Source: Desulfobacteraceae bacterium
Lineage (GTDB): Bacteria > Desulfobacterota > Desulfobacteria > Desulfobacterales > Desulfobacteraceae
NCBI GenBank assembly: GCA_016743945.1
Contig: JADGFI010000011.1
Span: forward strand, 1 to 64,000
Direction: 5' to 3'
Length of the DNA: 64,000 nucleotides
In this document: in pieces, positions 27,212-36,532 of the stretch
How positions within the stretch are numbered: the first letter of the stretch is position 1
How the letters are laid out: each line of letters begins with the position of its first letter
Translations under genes and position numbers: made by a program
Notes under the pieces: generated by a model
Seen by the model: only the letters and a program-made list of their open reading frames with translations
The model's database searches: none
What the model was told of the DNA's origin: nothing

Positions 27212-28153
27212 ATGGATTTAATGGGGTTTTTTCTTGAAACCGGGTTCTGGATGGCCTGCATCCGAATGGCAACCCCCCTCATATTCGGCACCCTGGGTGA
27301 GCTTGTCTGTGAAAGAGCCGGGGTTGTAAATCTGGGGATCGAAGGTATCATGGCCGCAGGATGCATGGGAGGCTGGATGTGGGTGTATCTGGGGGGAAGC
27401 CTCTGGGGAGGGATTTTTTTTGCAGCATTTGTCGGCGCTATGTTCGGCCTTCTTCACTCGTTGTTCACAGTTTACCTGGGACTTTCCCAACATGTAACCG
27501 GTCTTGGCATCACCATGCTGGGCAGCAGTCTGAGTGCCTATGTTTTCAGGATGCTGCTGCCCCGTGTGACGACTCCGCCCAAAATCGTCCCCTTCCAACC
27601 CCTGGATATCCCCTTTCTCAAAGATATTCCCTTTTTGGGACAGATTCTTTTCAGCCAGACAGCGCTTACCTATCTTGCCTTTGCCGCCATTATTGTTGTG
27701 GCCTTTATTCTTTTTAAAACCCCCCTGGGTCTTGCCCTTCGCATGGTGGGTGAAAACCCCCTGGCCGTTGAAGCCCAGGGGTTATCCGTCTTTTATCTTC
27801 GAACCCTTGCCGTGTGCGCAGGCAGCGCCATGATGGCCGTTGGCGGGGCCTTTTTGACCATGTCAGCCTTTGATGCCTATTATATCGGCATGGTAAACGG
27901 CCGGGGATGGATCTGCATAGCGCTGGTGGTATTTTCATCCTGGAAACCTTTTAAAGCCCTTGCCGGATGTCTGCTGTTTGCCGGATTTGATGCCCTCCAG
28001 ATGCGGGTTCAGCAACAGGCCGGCATGGCCATCCCCTACCAGTTTTATCTCATGCTGCCCTATGTTTTTTCCATCATCGCCCTGATTATTATGTCCAGAA
28101 AGGCAGCCTACCCCAAAGCCTTGCTTATCCCATTTAGAAAAGGAGAGCGGTAA
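27212..28153 (+). CDS. ABC permease 2 (BMP/nucleoside-type)
   Basis: 313 residues, the NupQ-like partner of permease 1. It has about 8 transmembrane segments, the typical ATPLIFGTLGELVCERAGVVNLGIEGIMAAG near the N-terminus and the coupling region FKTPLGLALRMVGENPLAVEAQGLSVFYLRTLAV. It is the last transport gene; the amidohydrolase starts 2 bases after its stop, so import and deamination genes are on one message. Confidence 0.9.
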   Translation: MDLMGFFLETGFWMACIRMATPLIFGTLGELVCERAGVVNLGIEGIMAAGCMGGWMWVYLGGSLWGGIFFAAFVGAMFGLLHSLFTVYLGLSQHVTGLGITMLGSSLSAYVFRMLLPRVTTPPKIVPFQPLDIPFLKDIPFLGQILFSQTALTYLAFAAIIVVAFILFKTPLGLALRMVGENPLAVEAQGLSVFYLRTLAVCAGSAMMAVGGAFLTMSAFDAYYIGMVNGRGWICIALVVFSSWKPFKALAGCLLFAGFDALQMRVQQQAGMAIPYQFYLMLPYVFSIIALIIMSRKAAYPKALLIPFRKGER

Positions 28154-28155
28154 TC

Positions 28156-29454
28156 ATGATAGACTTGCTGGTCGTAAATGCAAAACTCCACAACAAAAAT
28201 CAATTGATGCAAATCGCTTGCAGCCAAGGAAAAATCCTTGAGGTCTCCCCAAAAATACATGACGCCGATGCCTCCATGGCCCTGCAAACCCAAGCCCGGA
28301 AAACCATTGACGCCCAAGGATATTTTGTAACCCCTCCCTTCATCGACAGCCATTTCCACCTGGACACCACCCTTTCCTTAGGGCTGCCCCGTTTAAACCA
28401 GAGCGGCACCCTGCTGGAGGGCATAAAAATATGGGGGGAACTCAAACCCAGCCTTACCCATGAAACCGTAAAGGCCAGGGCCAAACAACTGCTGAACTGG
28501 TCCATTGCAAAGGGCAACCTTGTCATTCGAAGCCACGTGGATACCTCGAACGAAAGCCTTATGGCCGTTGATGTTCTCCTGGAGCTTCGAAATGAAATGC
28601 GAGAGTTTATTGATCTACAGCTTGTGGCCTTTCCCCAGGATGGTGTTCTGCGGTCAAAAAACGGCATGGCACGTTTAACCTGTGCCCTGGACAAGGGGGT
28701 GGATGTGGTGGGGGGAATCCCCCATTTTGAGAGAACCATGGCAGACGGACAAGCATCGATTCGTCTGTTGTGCGAACTTGCGGAACAAAGGGGGCTGATG
28801 GTGGACATGCATTGTGATGAATCCGATGATCCCCATTCCCGCCACATTGAGACCCTTACCTTTGAGACCCAGCGTCTGGGACTCCAGGGTCGCGTGGCAG
28901 GCTCCCATCTCACCAGCATGCATTCCATGGACACCTACTATGTGTCAAAACTTTTGCCCCTGATGGCAGAGGCAAAGATGAACTGCATCTGCAATCCTTT
29001 GGTAAATATGAGTATCCAGGGACGTCATGATACCTACCCCAAAAGAAGGGGGCTCATGCGGGTTCCGGAGCTGCTCGCTGCAAGGATAAATGTCAGTCTC
29101 GGCCACGATGATGTAATGGACCCCTGGTACCCCATGGGAACCCATGATATGCTGGAAGTCGCCCACATGGGCGCCCATGCCCTGCACATGACAGGCGTTG
29201 ACCAGCAGGCCGCTTTATTTGACGCCGTCACCACGAACGGAGCGAAAACATTGAATCTTGAAAACTACGGCCTTGAACCAGGGTGTAACGCAGACATGGT
29301 GATCCTCCAGGCATCTTCCAAGCAGGAAGCGATCCGCCTTCATCCTGCCAGGCTCTTTGTCATCCGGCGAGGCAAGGTCATCAGCCGCATGGAAAAAGCC
29401 AACGCCACCGTGACCATTGGTACCGAAAATGTGAATGTTGATTTTTGTCCCTAG
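28156..29454 (+). CDS. codA: Cytosine deaminase-like amidohydrolase
   Basis: 432 residues of the amidohydrolase superfamily, closest to CodA. The metal ligands His66 and His68 lie in FIDSHFHLD. His219 lies in DMHCDESDD, with the following Asp and Glu of the CodA proton shuttle. SHLTSMHSMD supplies another His and GHDDVMDPWYPMG the Asp ligand plus the CodA-specific tail of the active site. CodA enzymes deaminate cytosine to uracil and sometimes isocytosine, isoguanine or creatinine; the exact substrate is not decided by motif. The enzyme is cytoplasmic. Position at the end of the BMP transporter operon fits uptake and deamination of an imported base. Confidence 0.85.
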   Translation: MIDLLVVNAKLHNKNQLMQIACSQGKILEVSPKIHDADASMALQTQARKTIDAQGYFVTPPFIDSHFHLDTTLSLGLPRLNQSGTLLEGIKIWGELKPSLTHETVKARAKQLLNWSIAKGNLVIRSHVDTSNESLMAVDVLLELRNEMREFIDLQLVAFPQDGVLRSKNGMARLTCALDKGVDVVGGIPHFERTMADGQASIRLLCELAEQRGLMVDMHCDESDDPHSRHIETLTFETQRLGLQGRVAGSHLTSMHSMDTYYVSKLLPLMAEAKMNCICNPLVNMSIQGRHDTYPKRRGLMRVPELLAARINVSLGHDDVMDPWYPMGTHDMLEVAHMGAHALHMTGVDQQAALFDAVTTNGAKTLNLENYGLEPGCNADMVILQASSKQEAIRLHPARLFVIRRGKVISRMEKANATVTIGTENVNVDFCP

Positions 29455-29585
29455 GCCCGCAGATCGCAAATACCGGCGTTTGGCCTTTTTTGCCGGGGTT
29501 CCGGAGAACTTTGCTTAACATCAACTAAATATTGAAATTACGGGATCTATTGCAACAAATTAAAGGTCTATCCTTAATATTTTTC

Positions 29586-29644
29586 TTGACAAAAAGTCAA
29601 AACCTTATTATTAGCTTGAACAGCATTTGTACTGACAGGCGTAC
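29586..29644 (+). promoter_or_regulatory. Promoter and candidate operators upstream of the UTRA GntR gene
   Basis: TTGACA at 29586-29591 and TATTAG at 29609-29614 (17-base spacer) form a plausible sigma-70 promoter. An inverted repeat TTGAC-N5-GTCAA (29586-29600) overlaps the -35. A second element, GTAC-N8-GTAC (29629-29644), follows the expected start site. Part of the latter, GTACTGACAGG, recurs as GTACGGACAGG near 30488, ahead of the next gene. This suggests autoregulation by the GntR protein, as an inference. Confidence 0.45.
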
Positions 29645-29717
29645 CACCTCTTTTTTTGGTGTATGATTGTTTTTGGGCATCTTTCTTTGCCGGACAAAAA
29701 ATGTATTGGGGCATGTA

Positions 29718-30461
29718 TTGACTCTTATAGATAAAAACAGCGCAATCCCTTATTATCTGCAACTTACCGATATGCTGCGCGGGCAGATTGGTTCAGGAAT
29801 CTACGAGTCAGACGCTCTTCTTCCTTCTGAACGGGAATTATGCGAGACCTATGCCGTGAGTCGCAGCACTGTGCGGCAGTCAATGCAATTATTAAAAGAA
29901 GACGGACTGATCCGCAGGGAAAAGGGTGTGGGCACCAGGGTCAAACGACAACCCGTGCTTGAACAGGACCTGCTGGGTTACCACAACTTTGATCTGCAAA
30001 TGCTGGAAAAAGGGCATGCTGCCTCGGTAAATGTACTCAAACATGAGATACTCAAGGATGGGGGCAGGGTACAGCGATTGATGAATCTGCCTACACATAG
30101 TCATATCTTCAAGGTGGTCCGGCTCCGCCTGGTTGATAACGAACCTGTCTTTATCGAAAAAGTATATATGCCCCTGGAAAAATTCCCCAATCTTAGAAAA
30201 AATGATTTTTTAAAAACCGATATATTTTTAAAACATCTGGGCCTTGAATACAGCCTTACCCTTGGCGATGCCAAGCTCTTCATCGAGCCTGTTATCTTGG
30301 ATGAAGGGGAAAGAGAAATTTTAAATATTGCTCAAAACCCAGTAGCCGGACTGATGTTCGAACGAATTTCCTATGATAACAAGGGTCAGGTCATTGCTGT
30401 TACAAAAAGGGTTTTCAGCGGAGATCGCTGCAGACACCTGATGGTTATCAAGGCACAATAA
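29718..30461 (+). CDS. GntR-family regulator with UTRA ligand domain
   Basis: 247 residues of the HutC subfamily. The N-terminal winged helix-turn-helix is PYYLQLTDMLRGQIGSG, LLPSERELCETYAVSRSTVRQSMQLLKEDGLI, then REKGVGTRV. The UTRA domain (about residues 90-247) ends LMFERISYDNKGQVIAVTKRVFSGDR, the conserved part that senses small effectors. The TTG at 29718 is chosen because it has GGGG 7-8 bases upstream and gives the normal short N-terminus; the frame is open further upstream. It sits between the nucleobase operon and the NicX-like/TTT genes and could control either or both. Confidence 0.85.
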   Translation: MTLIDKNSAIPYYLQLTDMLRGQIGSGIYESDALLPSERELCETYAVSRSTVRQSMQLLKEDGLIRREKGVGTRVKRQPVLEQDLLGYHNFDLQMLEKGHAASVNVLKHEILKDGGRVQRLMNLPTHSHIFKVVRLRLVDNEPVFIEKVYMPLEKFPNLRKNDFLKTDIFLKHLGLEYSLTLGDAKLFIEPVILDEGEREILNIAQNPVAGLMFERISYDNKGQVIAVTKRVFSGDRCRHLMVIKAQ

Positions 30462-30505
30462 ACTACTTTTTTTTTGGATCATAGTGGTACGGACAGGAGA
30501 ACAGG

Positions 30506-31543
30506 ATGATGTCGGAACATAAACATTACCTGATAGAAAAAAACCTAAACACGAACAAACCCCAGGAGATACCTATGAAGGATTTAATGATGTTAAAAGG
30601 CGCCAAAACACTTGTGGATAATTGCACCATGGTCAAACCCGGTGAAACGGTTCTCATTGTCACAGACATGAGCAAAACCACGATTGCCAAGGCCATTGCC
30701 GCCCTGGTCATGGAGCGTGATGCTGAACCTATTATCATGGTAATGAAGCCAAGGGACCGGGCAGGCCAGGAACCACCGGTTTCTGTGGCAGAGGCAATGA
30801 AAAGCGCCGATGTTGTATTCACACCGGTGAGTTATTCCATAACCCACACCCATGCAGTGAAAAATGCAGCAGCAGCAGGCACCCGCATCATCGTCATGAC
30901 TGATTTTACCGAAGGAATGATGGTCGGCGGAGGCCTGGATGCTAATTTCCAGGAGCTCAAACCCATTTGCCTGGGAGTTGCGAAAAAGTTCAAAGATGGA
31001 AAGCAGATCCATCTGACCTCACCCGGGGGCACAGATCTTACAATGGATATCACCGATCGCAGGGGAAATGCCCTGTACTGCATTGTAGAACCTGGAGAAT
31101 TTTCCACAGTACCCACGGTGGAAGCCAATACATCTCCTGTGGAAGGCAGTGCCAACGGGCGTATTGTGGTGGATGCAAGCATTCCCTATCTGGGAATCGG
31201 AATCATTGAAGAGCCCATAATCGTAGAGGTAAAAAATGGTTTTATCACCAGTATCAAAGGGGGAAGACAGGCCCAGATCCTGAAAAACAATCTTGCCGCA
31301 CAAAAGGATCCCAATGTCTATAATATCGCGGAAATAGGGGTGGGCCTCAATCCCGAATGCCGTATGTGCGGCATTATGCTTGAAGATGAAGGCGTTGTCT
31401 CAACCTGCCACATCGGGATCGGCACCAGCATTACCCTGGGAGGCACAGTAAAATCGCCTATCCATTATGATTTATTGATGTGGGACCCCAGTATAGAAGT
31501 GGATGGACGAATTCTGATAAAAGGAAAAAATGTTAGTTTATAA
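30506..31543 (+). CDS. NicX/M29-like metalloprotein
   Basis: 345 residues resembling M29-type aminopeptidases and the 2,5-dihydroxypyridine dioxygenase NicX, which share this fold. Candidate metal ligands are Glu276 (AEIGVGLNPE), His320 and Asp322 (SPIHYDLLMWD), the E...HxD arrangement known in NicX; His302 (CHIGIGTS) is also conserved. No signal peptide is seen. Two starts both have AGGAG six bases upstream: 30506 (given here) and 30575 (MKDLMMLKG), the latter closer to the usual N-terminus. It lies directly before a tripartite tricarboxylate transporter, so it probably acts on the imported compound. An oxygen-dependent dioxygenase would be odd in an anaerobe, so hydrolysis is the safer guess. 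Confidence 0.75.
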   Translation: MMSEHKHYLIEKNLNTNKPQEIPMKDLMMLKGAKTLVDNCTMVKPGETVLIVTDMSKTTIAKAIAALVMERDAEPIIMVMKPRDRAGQEPPVSVAEAMKSADVVFTPVSYSITHTHAVKNAAAAGTRIIVMTDFTEGMMVGGGLDANFQELKPICLGVAKKFKDGKQIHLTSPGGTDLTMDITDRRGNALYCIVEPGEFSTVPTVEANTSPVEGSANGRIVVDASIPYLGIGIIEEPIIVEVKNGFITSIKGGRQAQILKNNLAAQKDPNVYNIAEIGVGLNPECRMCGIMLEDEGVVSTCHIGIGTSITLGGTVKSPIHYDLLMWDPSIEVDGRILIKGKNVSL

Positions 31544-31582
31544 TTAATCTGTTTTTACACTTAATGAAAGAGGAGACAGGAC

Positions 31583-32581
31583 ATGTTAAAAAAATTATCA
31601 CATAAAAATTTTATTGTTTTCACACGAATCCTTATGGGCTTTCTGGTTATTGGGTTTGTTGCCGGAGTCGGGACTCAAAAAGCCCGGGCAGACTACCCTA
31701 AAAAACCAATCACAATGATTGTTGCCTACTCCCCGGGCGGCGGAACAGATACAGCAGCACGTGTTGTTGCCAAATATGTGCAGCCCTACCTGGGCCAGCG
31801 CCTGGTGATTCAGAACAAACCAGGAGCGGGAGGACAGATTGGTTTTACGGCCCTGGCCAATGCCAAGCCGGACGGCTATAAAATCGGATTCATTAATGTT
31901 CCGTCTATTTTCATGGTAAAAATGCTTCGGGATAATGTGCCCTATGATATGGCAGATTTTGAACTCATTGCAAATATCCAGATGGATCCTGTTGTTCTTG
32001 TGGTCAAAGCGGACAGCCCCTACAAAACGCTGAATGATTTTATCGCTGCTGCCAAAAAAGCACCAGGAAAGATCAATGTGGGCGGAGACGGTCCCCAGTC
32101 AAACAATCAGTTGCAGATGGTAGTGGCAGAAAACAAATTGGCCATGGATGTGAATTTTGTCCCATACAACGGATCCGGCCCTGCCATCACTTCGTTGTTA
32201 GGCGGCCAGGTTGAGGCTGCGGTTCCCAGTGCAAGCGCTGCTACAACCCATATCGAAAACGGCAGGCTGCGTGCCTTGGCAGTCTTCTCAAATACGGTAT
32301 ACCCCTATCTGCCCGATGTTCCTACCATTAAAGCAGCGTCAGGCATTGATGTACCCAATATTGGCGCTTCAATGCGGGGAATTGCTGCTCCCAAAGGCAT
32401 CTCCAGCGAACAAAAGGCTCACCTTCAAAAGGCGTTTGCCCAGGTCATGGTGGACCAAAAATTTTTAGACAGGGCTGGAAAAATGGGGCTGCCCCTTCAA
32501 TACGTGGATGCAGACGAATTTTCCCTGTTTTTGAAACAGGCGGAAGAACAGACAAAAAGCTATATTGATTTATTGAAATAG
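31583..32581 (+). CDS. tctC: TTT-family substrate-binding protein (Bug type)
   Basis: 332 residues. A signal sequence (to about residue 36, ending KARA) is followed by the Bug fold: YPKKPITMIVAYSPGGGTDTAARVVAKYV, NKPGAGGQIGFTALANAKPDGYKIG and FIAAAKKAPGKINVGGDG. Bug proteins bind carboxylates or small polar organics in the periplasm and deliver them to TctAB. ATG 31583 follows AGGAG. It is the first of three contiguous TTT genes and 40 bp after the NicX-like gene. Confidence 0.92.
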   Translation: MLKKLSHKNFIVFTRILMGFLVIGFVAGVGTQKARADYPKKPITMIVAYSPGGGTDTAARVVAKYVQPYLGQRLVIQNKPGAGGQIGFTALANAKPDGYKIGFINVPSIFMVKMLRDNVPYDMADFELIANIQMDPVVLVVKADSPYKTLNDFIAAAKKAPGKINVGGDGPQSNNQLQMVVAENKLAMDVNFVPYNGSGPAITSLLGGQVEAAVPSASAATTHIENGRLRALAVFSNTVYPYLPDVPTIKAASGIDVPNIGASMRGIAAPKGISSEQKAHLQKAFAQVMVDQKFLDRAGKMGLPLQYVDADEFSLFLKQAEEQTKSYIDLLK

Positions 32582-32588
32582 GTCTACC

Positions 32589-33065
32589 ATGAACACATTA
32601 AATAAAGATCGAATATTCGCTGTCGGCTCAACATTGCTGGCCATGTATCTGGGCTATGAATCCTTTTCCTATCCTGGTGAATCAGCACTGTTTCCAAGAA
32701 CACTTTCAATCATACTGGGTTCTCTGGCGGTACTGCTTTTTGTCCGCATCAGTTTTAAACGAAAAATAGACCCACCGGCAACAACAAACAAACAAGACTG
32801 CAGCACCAGTGCTTCTTCCCATGATCTATACACCCTCAAGTGGGGAGGCTTTGTTTTCTGCAGCATAATAACCTATGGGTTGCTCATGTCAGTTATCAAC
32901 TATGAAGCTGCAACCATGGTTTTTCTTGCAAGCTTGATGATTTTACTAGGATTTAAAAGGCCATTGGCAGTAGCCGGTCTTTCCGGCGGACTCATGCTGT
33001 TTTTGTATGTAATATTTTTTAAGTTGCTGGGAGTATCCCGCCCGGAAAGTCTTTTTTTCCAATGA
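32589..33065 (+). CDS. tctB: TTT small membrane subunit TctB
   Basis: 158 residues with four hydrophobic segments (about 8-25, 36-55, 82-105 and 112-150), the usual TctB topology. The N-terminal FAVGSTLLAMYLGYESFSYPGESALFPRT is characteristic. It begins 8 bases after tctC and precedes tctA, the standard gene order. Confidence 0.88.
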   Translation: MNTLNKDRIFAVGSTLLAMYLGYESFSYPGESALFPRTLSIILGSLAVLLFVRISFKRKIDPPATTNKQDCSTSASSHDLYTLKWGGFVFCSIITYGLLMSVINYEAATMVFLASLMILLGFKRPLAVAGLSGGLMLFLYVIFFKLLGVSRPESLFFQ

Positions 33066-33123
33066 CAGTACAATTTAATACAAGGACCGGAAAACTGCCA
33101 AAAAAATATCTGGAGGATATAAA

Positions 33124-34614
33124 TTGTTAGAAAATATTTTACTTGGATTGGGATCACTGTTTCACTTTAACATGATTGCAGCCACAGTGGGAGGTGTTGT
33201 AGGCGGCGTATTAATAGGTGTGCTGCCAGGGCTTACCAGTACCATGGGGATTGCCCTGCTCATACCCATAACCTTTACAATGCCGCCTGCCGTTGGGCTG
33301 GCAATGCTTGGGGGGATATATCTGGCGTCCACCTACAGTGGGGCCATCAGCGCAATATTATTGAATATCCCAGGCACGCCGGCTGCAGTTGCAACCCTTC
33401 TGGATGGTTACCCCATGACCAAAAAGGGGCAGTCAACAAGGGCTCTGGCATTGGCGACATTTGGTTCATGTGTGGGCGGCCTGATCAGCACGGTGGCATT
33501 ATTATTTATTGCACCGCTTTTGGCAGAGTTTTCTTTGCGGTTTGGATCTCCGGAATATTTCCTTTTGGCTGTATTCGGTATCACGGTCATTTCATCCCTT
33601 TCCGGCAAAGATGTTGAAAAAGGGCTGATTGCAGGGGTGATAGGTCTGCTGTTGAGCACAATAGGCAATCACCCCTTGACCGGGTACATGCGGTTTACCT
33701 TTGGAATTCCAGCGTTGTTTGATGGAATCCCTTTGGTGGTTTCCCTTATCGGCCTTTATTCCATACCCGAAGTGATAGATATGCTCGTCCAGAGAATAAC
33801 CAAAGGACGGAATCGTCTGGACACGGACAATACCAATCCATTCAAGTTTTTGCCTGAAGTTGTCAGCCAGAAACTGAATCTGATTCGCTCAAGTATTATC
33901 GGGATCATTGTGGGGATCATACCGGGGGTGGGCTGCAGCATCGGCGGATTCATGGCCTATGATGCAGCCAAAAGGTCATCCAAAACACCAGAAAAATTCG
34001 GTCAAGGCTCCAACGAAGGGATCCTGGCTTCAGAAACAGCCAACAACGCTGTCACAGGAGGAACTCTCATCCCCCTGCTCACCCTGGGAGTGCCAGGCAA
34101 TCCTGTGACCGCCGTGCTGCTCGGCGGTATCATGATCCATGGCCTTCGGCCCGGGGCCGAACTTTTTACAGCCAATGCAGATATAGCTTACAGCTTTATC
34201 ATGAGCCTGTTTCTTTCAAATCTTTTGTTTGTACCCGTGGGATTGTTCATGGCAAAATACTGCGTTCGTTTGATTCAGATTCCAAGATCCATTCTGGCAC
34301 CGTCAATCATGGCCCTTGCCGTGGTGGGCTCCTATGCCATCAGGGGGTCTGTTGATGATATCTGGATTATGCTGTTTGTAGGGCTTTGTGGTTTTGTCAT
34401 GCATTTTTTTGATATCCCCAGAGCTCCCATGGTGCTAGGGTTGGTTCTGGGCACGATGGCAGAAGGAGAATTGAGCCGGTCCCTATCCCTGGTTCACGGG
34501 GATGTTGCAGCCTTTATGCTCCAATTGGTGACAAGGCCCATCTCCCTTGTGATACTTGGATTATGCCTGGTATCATTATTCCAGGGAATTAAACAGCAGA
34601 TCAAAAGAAATTAA
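33124..34614 (+). CDS. tctA: TTT large permease TctA
   Basis: 496 residues, with the family signatures ATVGGVVGGVLIGVLPGLTSTMGIALLIPITFTMPP, GGIYLASTYSGAISAILLNIPGTPAAVATLLDGYPMTKKGQ and, in the second half, IIPGVGCSIGGFMAYDAAKR. About 11-12 transmembrane segments move the solute with the ion gradient. The TTG start at 33124 is supported by GGAGG 7-8 bases upstream. The set tctC-B-A is complete and apparently functional. Confidence 0.93.
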   Translation: MLENILLGLGSLFHFNMIAATVGGVVGGVLIGVLPGLTSTMGIALLIPITFTMPPAVGLAMLGGIYLASTYSGAISAILLNIPGTPAAVATLLDGYPMTKKGQSTRALALATFGSCVGGLISTVALLFIAPLLAEFSLRFGSPEYFLLAVFGITVISSLSGKDVEKGLIAGVIGLLLSTIGNHPLTGYMRFTFGIPALFDGIPLVVSLIGLYSIPEVIDMLVQRITKGRNRLDTDNTNPFKFLPEVVSQKLNLIRSSIIGIIVGIIPGVGCSIGGFMAYDAAKRSSKTPEKFGQGSNEGILASETANNAVTGGTLIPLLTLGVPGNPVTAVLLGGIMIHGLRPGAELFTANADIAYSFIMSLFLSNLLFVPVGLFMAKYCVRLIQIPRSILAPSIMALAVVGSYAIRGSVDDIWIMLFVGLCGFVMHFFDIPRAPMVLGLVLGTMAEGELSRSLSLVHGDVAAFMLQLVTRPISLVILGLCLVSLFQGIKQQIKRN

Positions 34615-34639
34615 AAATAGTATATTAATTGGAGGAGAT

Positions 34640-35035
34640 ATGAAAAAAAATCTTGTTTTCGGGTTAATGGCTTTAATAATTACAGCCCTGATAGGTTGTG
34701 CTGGTTTGGGTGATCGCACCAAAACAACGTTCCGAATGGATGCCGAAAAAATTGTGAAACTGGATAAAAAAGGTGCTGCTCAAATTAAAGGAAATGGTTT
34801 TATTCCCGGCAGTGAGGTGACCTTGCTGTTTGTGACTGACGACGGAGTTCAAAGCGATATCGGCTATGCACTTGAACCTGCCCCAAGGGCAAATGATGAT
34901 GGTTCCTGGCTTACAACCTGGTCCTATGGCCGCTTTGTAAAGAAAAAAATGGTGAAAGAGGGAAAATACCTCATTACTGCAGTTGATGAGGATTTCAATG
35001 TGCTGTGCGAGACTTCCATTGAATTTATAAAATAA
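34640..35035 (+). CDS. Small lipoprotein, unknown function
   Basis: 131 residues. The start at 34640 is fixed by GGAGGAG just upstream. A hydrophobic signal ends at LIGC (lipobox, Cys at about 18), so the mature protein is a lipoprotein. The body is beta-rich with an IKGNGFIPGSEVTLLF stretch resembling Ig-like or carbohydrate-binding-like folds; I do not recognise the family. It is the last gene of the NicX-TTT unit, 25 bp after tctA and followed by an intrinsic terminator, so it may assist transport of the same compound. Confidence 0.75.
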   Translation: MKKNLVFGLMALIITALIGCAGLGDRTKTTFRMDAEKIVKLDKKGAAQIKGNGFIPGSEVTLLFVTDDGVQSDIGYALEPAPRANDDGSWLTTWSYGRFVKKKMVKEGKYLITAVDEDFNVLCETSIEFIK

Positions 35036-35062
35036 TAAAACACCTGGTCAAATTTTTTAAAC

Positions 35063-35097
35063 AAAAGACCGGTCCAGCTCCTGGGCTCGGTCTTTTG
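35063..35097 (+). terminator. Rho-independent terminator of the NicX-TTT unit
   Basis: AAAAGACCG (35063-35071) pairs with CGGTCTTTT (35088-35096), with an inner CCAG/CTGG pair, ending in a short T run. It lies 28 bp after the lipoprotein stop. Confidence 0.8.
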
Positions 35098-35228
35098 TTA
35101 CCCAGCGCGGTTAATCTTAAGAAAAATTTGAATAACGACAGCACCTCGCATGACCTGACTTCCATTGATCCTACCATCAAAATTTAACCGTTTTTTTTAA
35201 TCAGGTGTGAATCTGCGTATATTCTATC

Positions 35229-35285
35229 TTGACAAGAGCTCATTCTTCTATACAATAAAATTTAATTTATAATTTATTATTAAAT
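35229..35285 (+). promoter_or_regulatory. MFS-gene promoter with AT-rich candidate operator
   Basis: TTGACA (35229-35234), a 16-base spacer and TACAAT (35251-35256). Immediately downstream lies an AT-rich element (35257-35285) that reads AAAATTTAATTTATAATTT and continues with ATTATTAAAT. Nearly the same sequence is found upstream of the dipeptide-type ABC operon at about 37400-37430. A repressor bound here would cover the transcription start. Confidence 0.55.
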
Positions 35286-35346
35286 CATATAATAGATTTT
35301 ATGATTCACAATCATATTTATCCAAAAGGATAATAGTCTTCTTAAA

Positions 35347-36513
35347 ATGAAAAAAAATGAATTTATATTTTTCACCTTAATCTCGATCACTTTTCTTTCC
35401 GGGTTATGCCAGGGTCTTTTACTCCCGCTGCTCTCAATCTTGCTGGAAAACCAGGGCGTATCTGCAAGCTCCAACGGAATGAATGCATCGGCATTATATC
35501 TGGGTATTTTAATTGCTGCCCCCTTTATGGAGACCTCCCTTTACAAGTTTGGATTTAAGCCGTTAATAATTGCCGGCACCTTTGGCGTGGCGATCCTTTT
35601 GTTAATATTTCCCATGGTTCAGTCCTATTTTGTCTGGCTGGGGCTTCGGTTTTCCCTTGGCATATTTAACCATGTATTTCACTATGCAACCGTTGTCTGG
35701 CTGACCACAATCGCACCTGAAAAAAAACGGGGACAATATCTTTCCTATTATGGGTTTGCCTTTGGCCTTGGATTTTCCCTGGGACCTTTAATGGCTGAGC
35801 TGCGGTTCATATCTATTTTTTTCCCCTTTATTTTGACCAGTGGATTCAGTTTTCTGAGCTGCTTTTTGATTTGCTGGCTTGGGGCCGAAAAAATAGAGGA
35901 CCCCAACAAAACTATTGGGAGCACCACCCTTGGCAAAAGAACTGTGCAAATATTTCATCTGGCCTGGTTCGCCCTTCTCCCCCCATTGGGATATGGAATT
36001 TTGGAAACCTGCATCAGTGGGAGTTTTCCCATTTTCTTGACACGAAATGGGTTGGAAGGATCTTCAATTTCGCTAATTTTAACCTTTTTTTTCCTTTCAG
36101 GCCTTTTGACACAATTGCCCATCGGCAGGCTCAGTGATTACTGGGGCCGAAAAAAAACCCTGGTGATCCTGACGGCATCGGGGGCGATTGGTTTTTTGGG
36201 CGCAGCCCTGGCCGAGCCCTTCTTCAACACCACCCTGTTTTTTTATATCATTGCCGGCGGGGCCCTGGGATCCACCTACAGCCTTGGTGTCACCTACCTT
36301 ACGGACTCTATTCCAAAACCACTGCTTCCCACCGGGAATATGCTGTGCAGCATCTGCTTTGGAGTTGGCAGTCTAGTGGGACCTGTGTGGGGAGGATTAT
36401 ATATCCAGCACCTGCCCGGATTAAATTTTTCCTGGCTGCTTTTTATTATTTTTTTGGCAATATTGGCAGGATTGATTCTGGGCAAGCAAAGACAACCTGG
36501 GGGTCCAAAGTAA
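35347..36513 (+). CDS. Major facilitator superfamily transporter
   Basis: 388 residues with 12 predicted transmembrane segments. After TM2 comes a loop and the A-like motif in the second half, GRLSDYWGRKKTL (about residues 258-270), the family's conserved cytoplasmic loop. The first half has GLRFSLGIFNHVFHYATVVWLTTIAPEKKRGQYLSYYG. The substrate is not evident. It lies convergent to the FCD regulator gene, with about 20 bp between stops, and shares a candidate operator with the ABC operon beyond it. Confidence 0.85.
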   Translation: MKKNEFIFFTLISITFLSGLCQGLLLPLLSILLENQGVSASSNGMNASALYLGILIAAPFMETSLYKFGFKPLIIAGTFGVAILLLIFPMVQSYFVWLGLRFSLGIFNHVFHYATVVWLTTIAPEKKRGQYLSYYGFAFGLGFSLGPLMAELRFISIFFPFILTSGFSFLSCFLICWLGAEKIEDPNKTIGSTTLGKRTVQIFHLAWFALLPPLGYGILETCISGSFPIFLTRNGLEGSSISLILTFFFLSGLLTQLPIGRLSDYWGRKKTLVILTASGAIGFLGAALAEPFFNTTLFFYIIAGGALGSTYSLGVTYLTDSIPKPLLPTGNMLCSICFGVGSLVGPVWGGLYIQHLPGLNFSWLLFIIFLAILAGLILGKQRQPGGPK

Positions 36514-36532
36514 GACGGATCATCGGAGAAAG

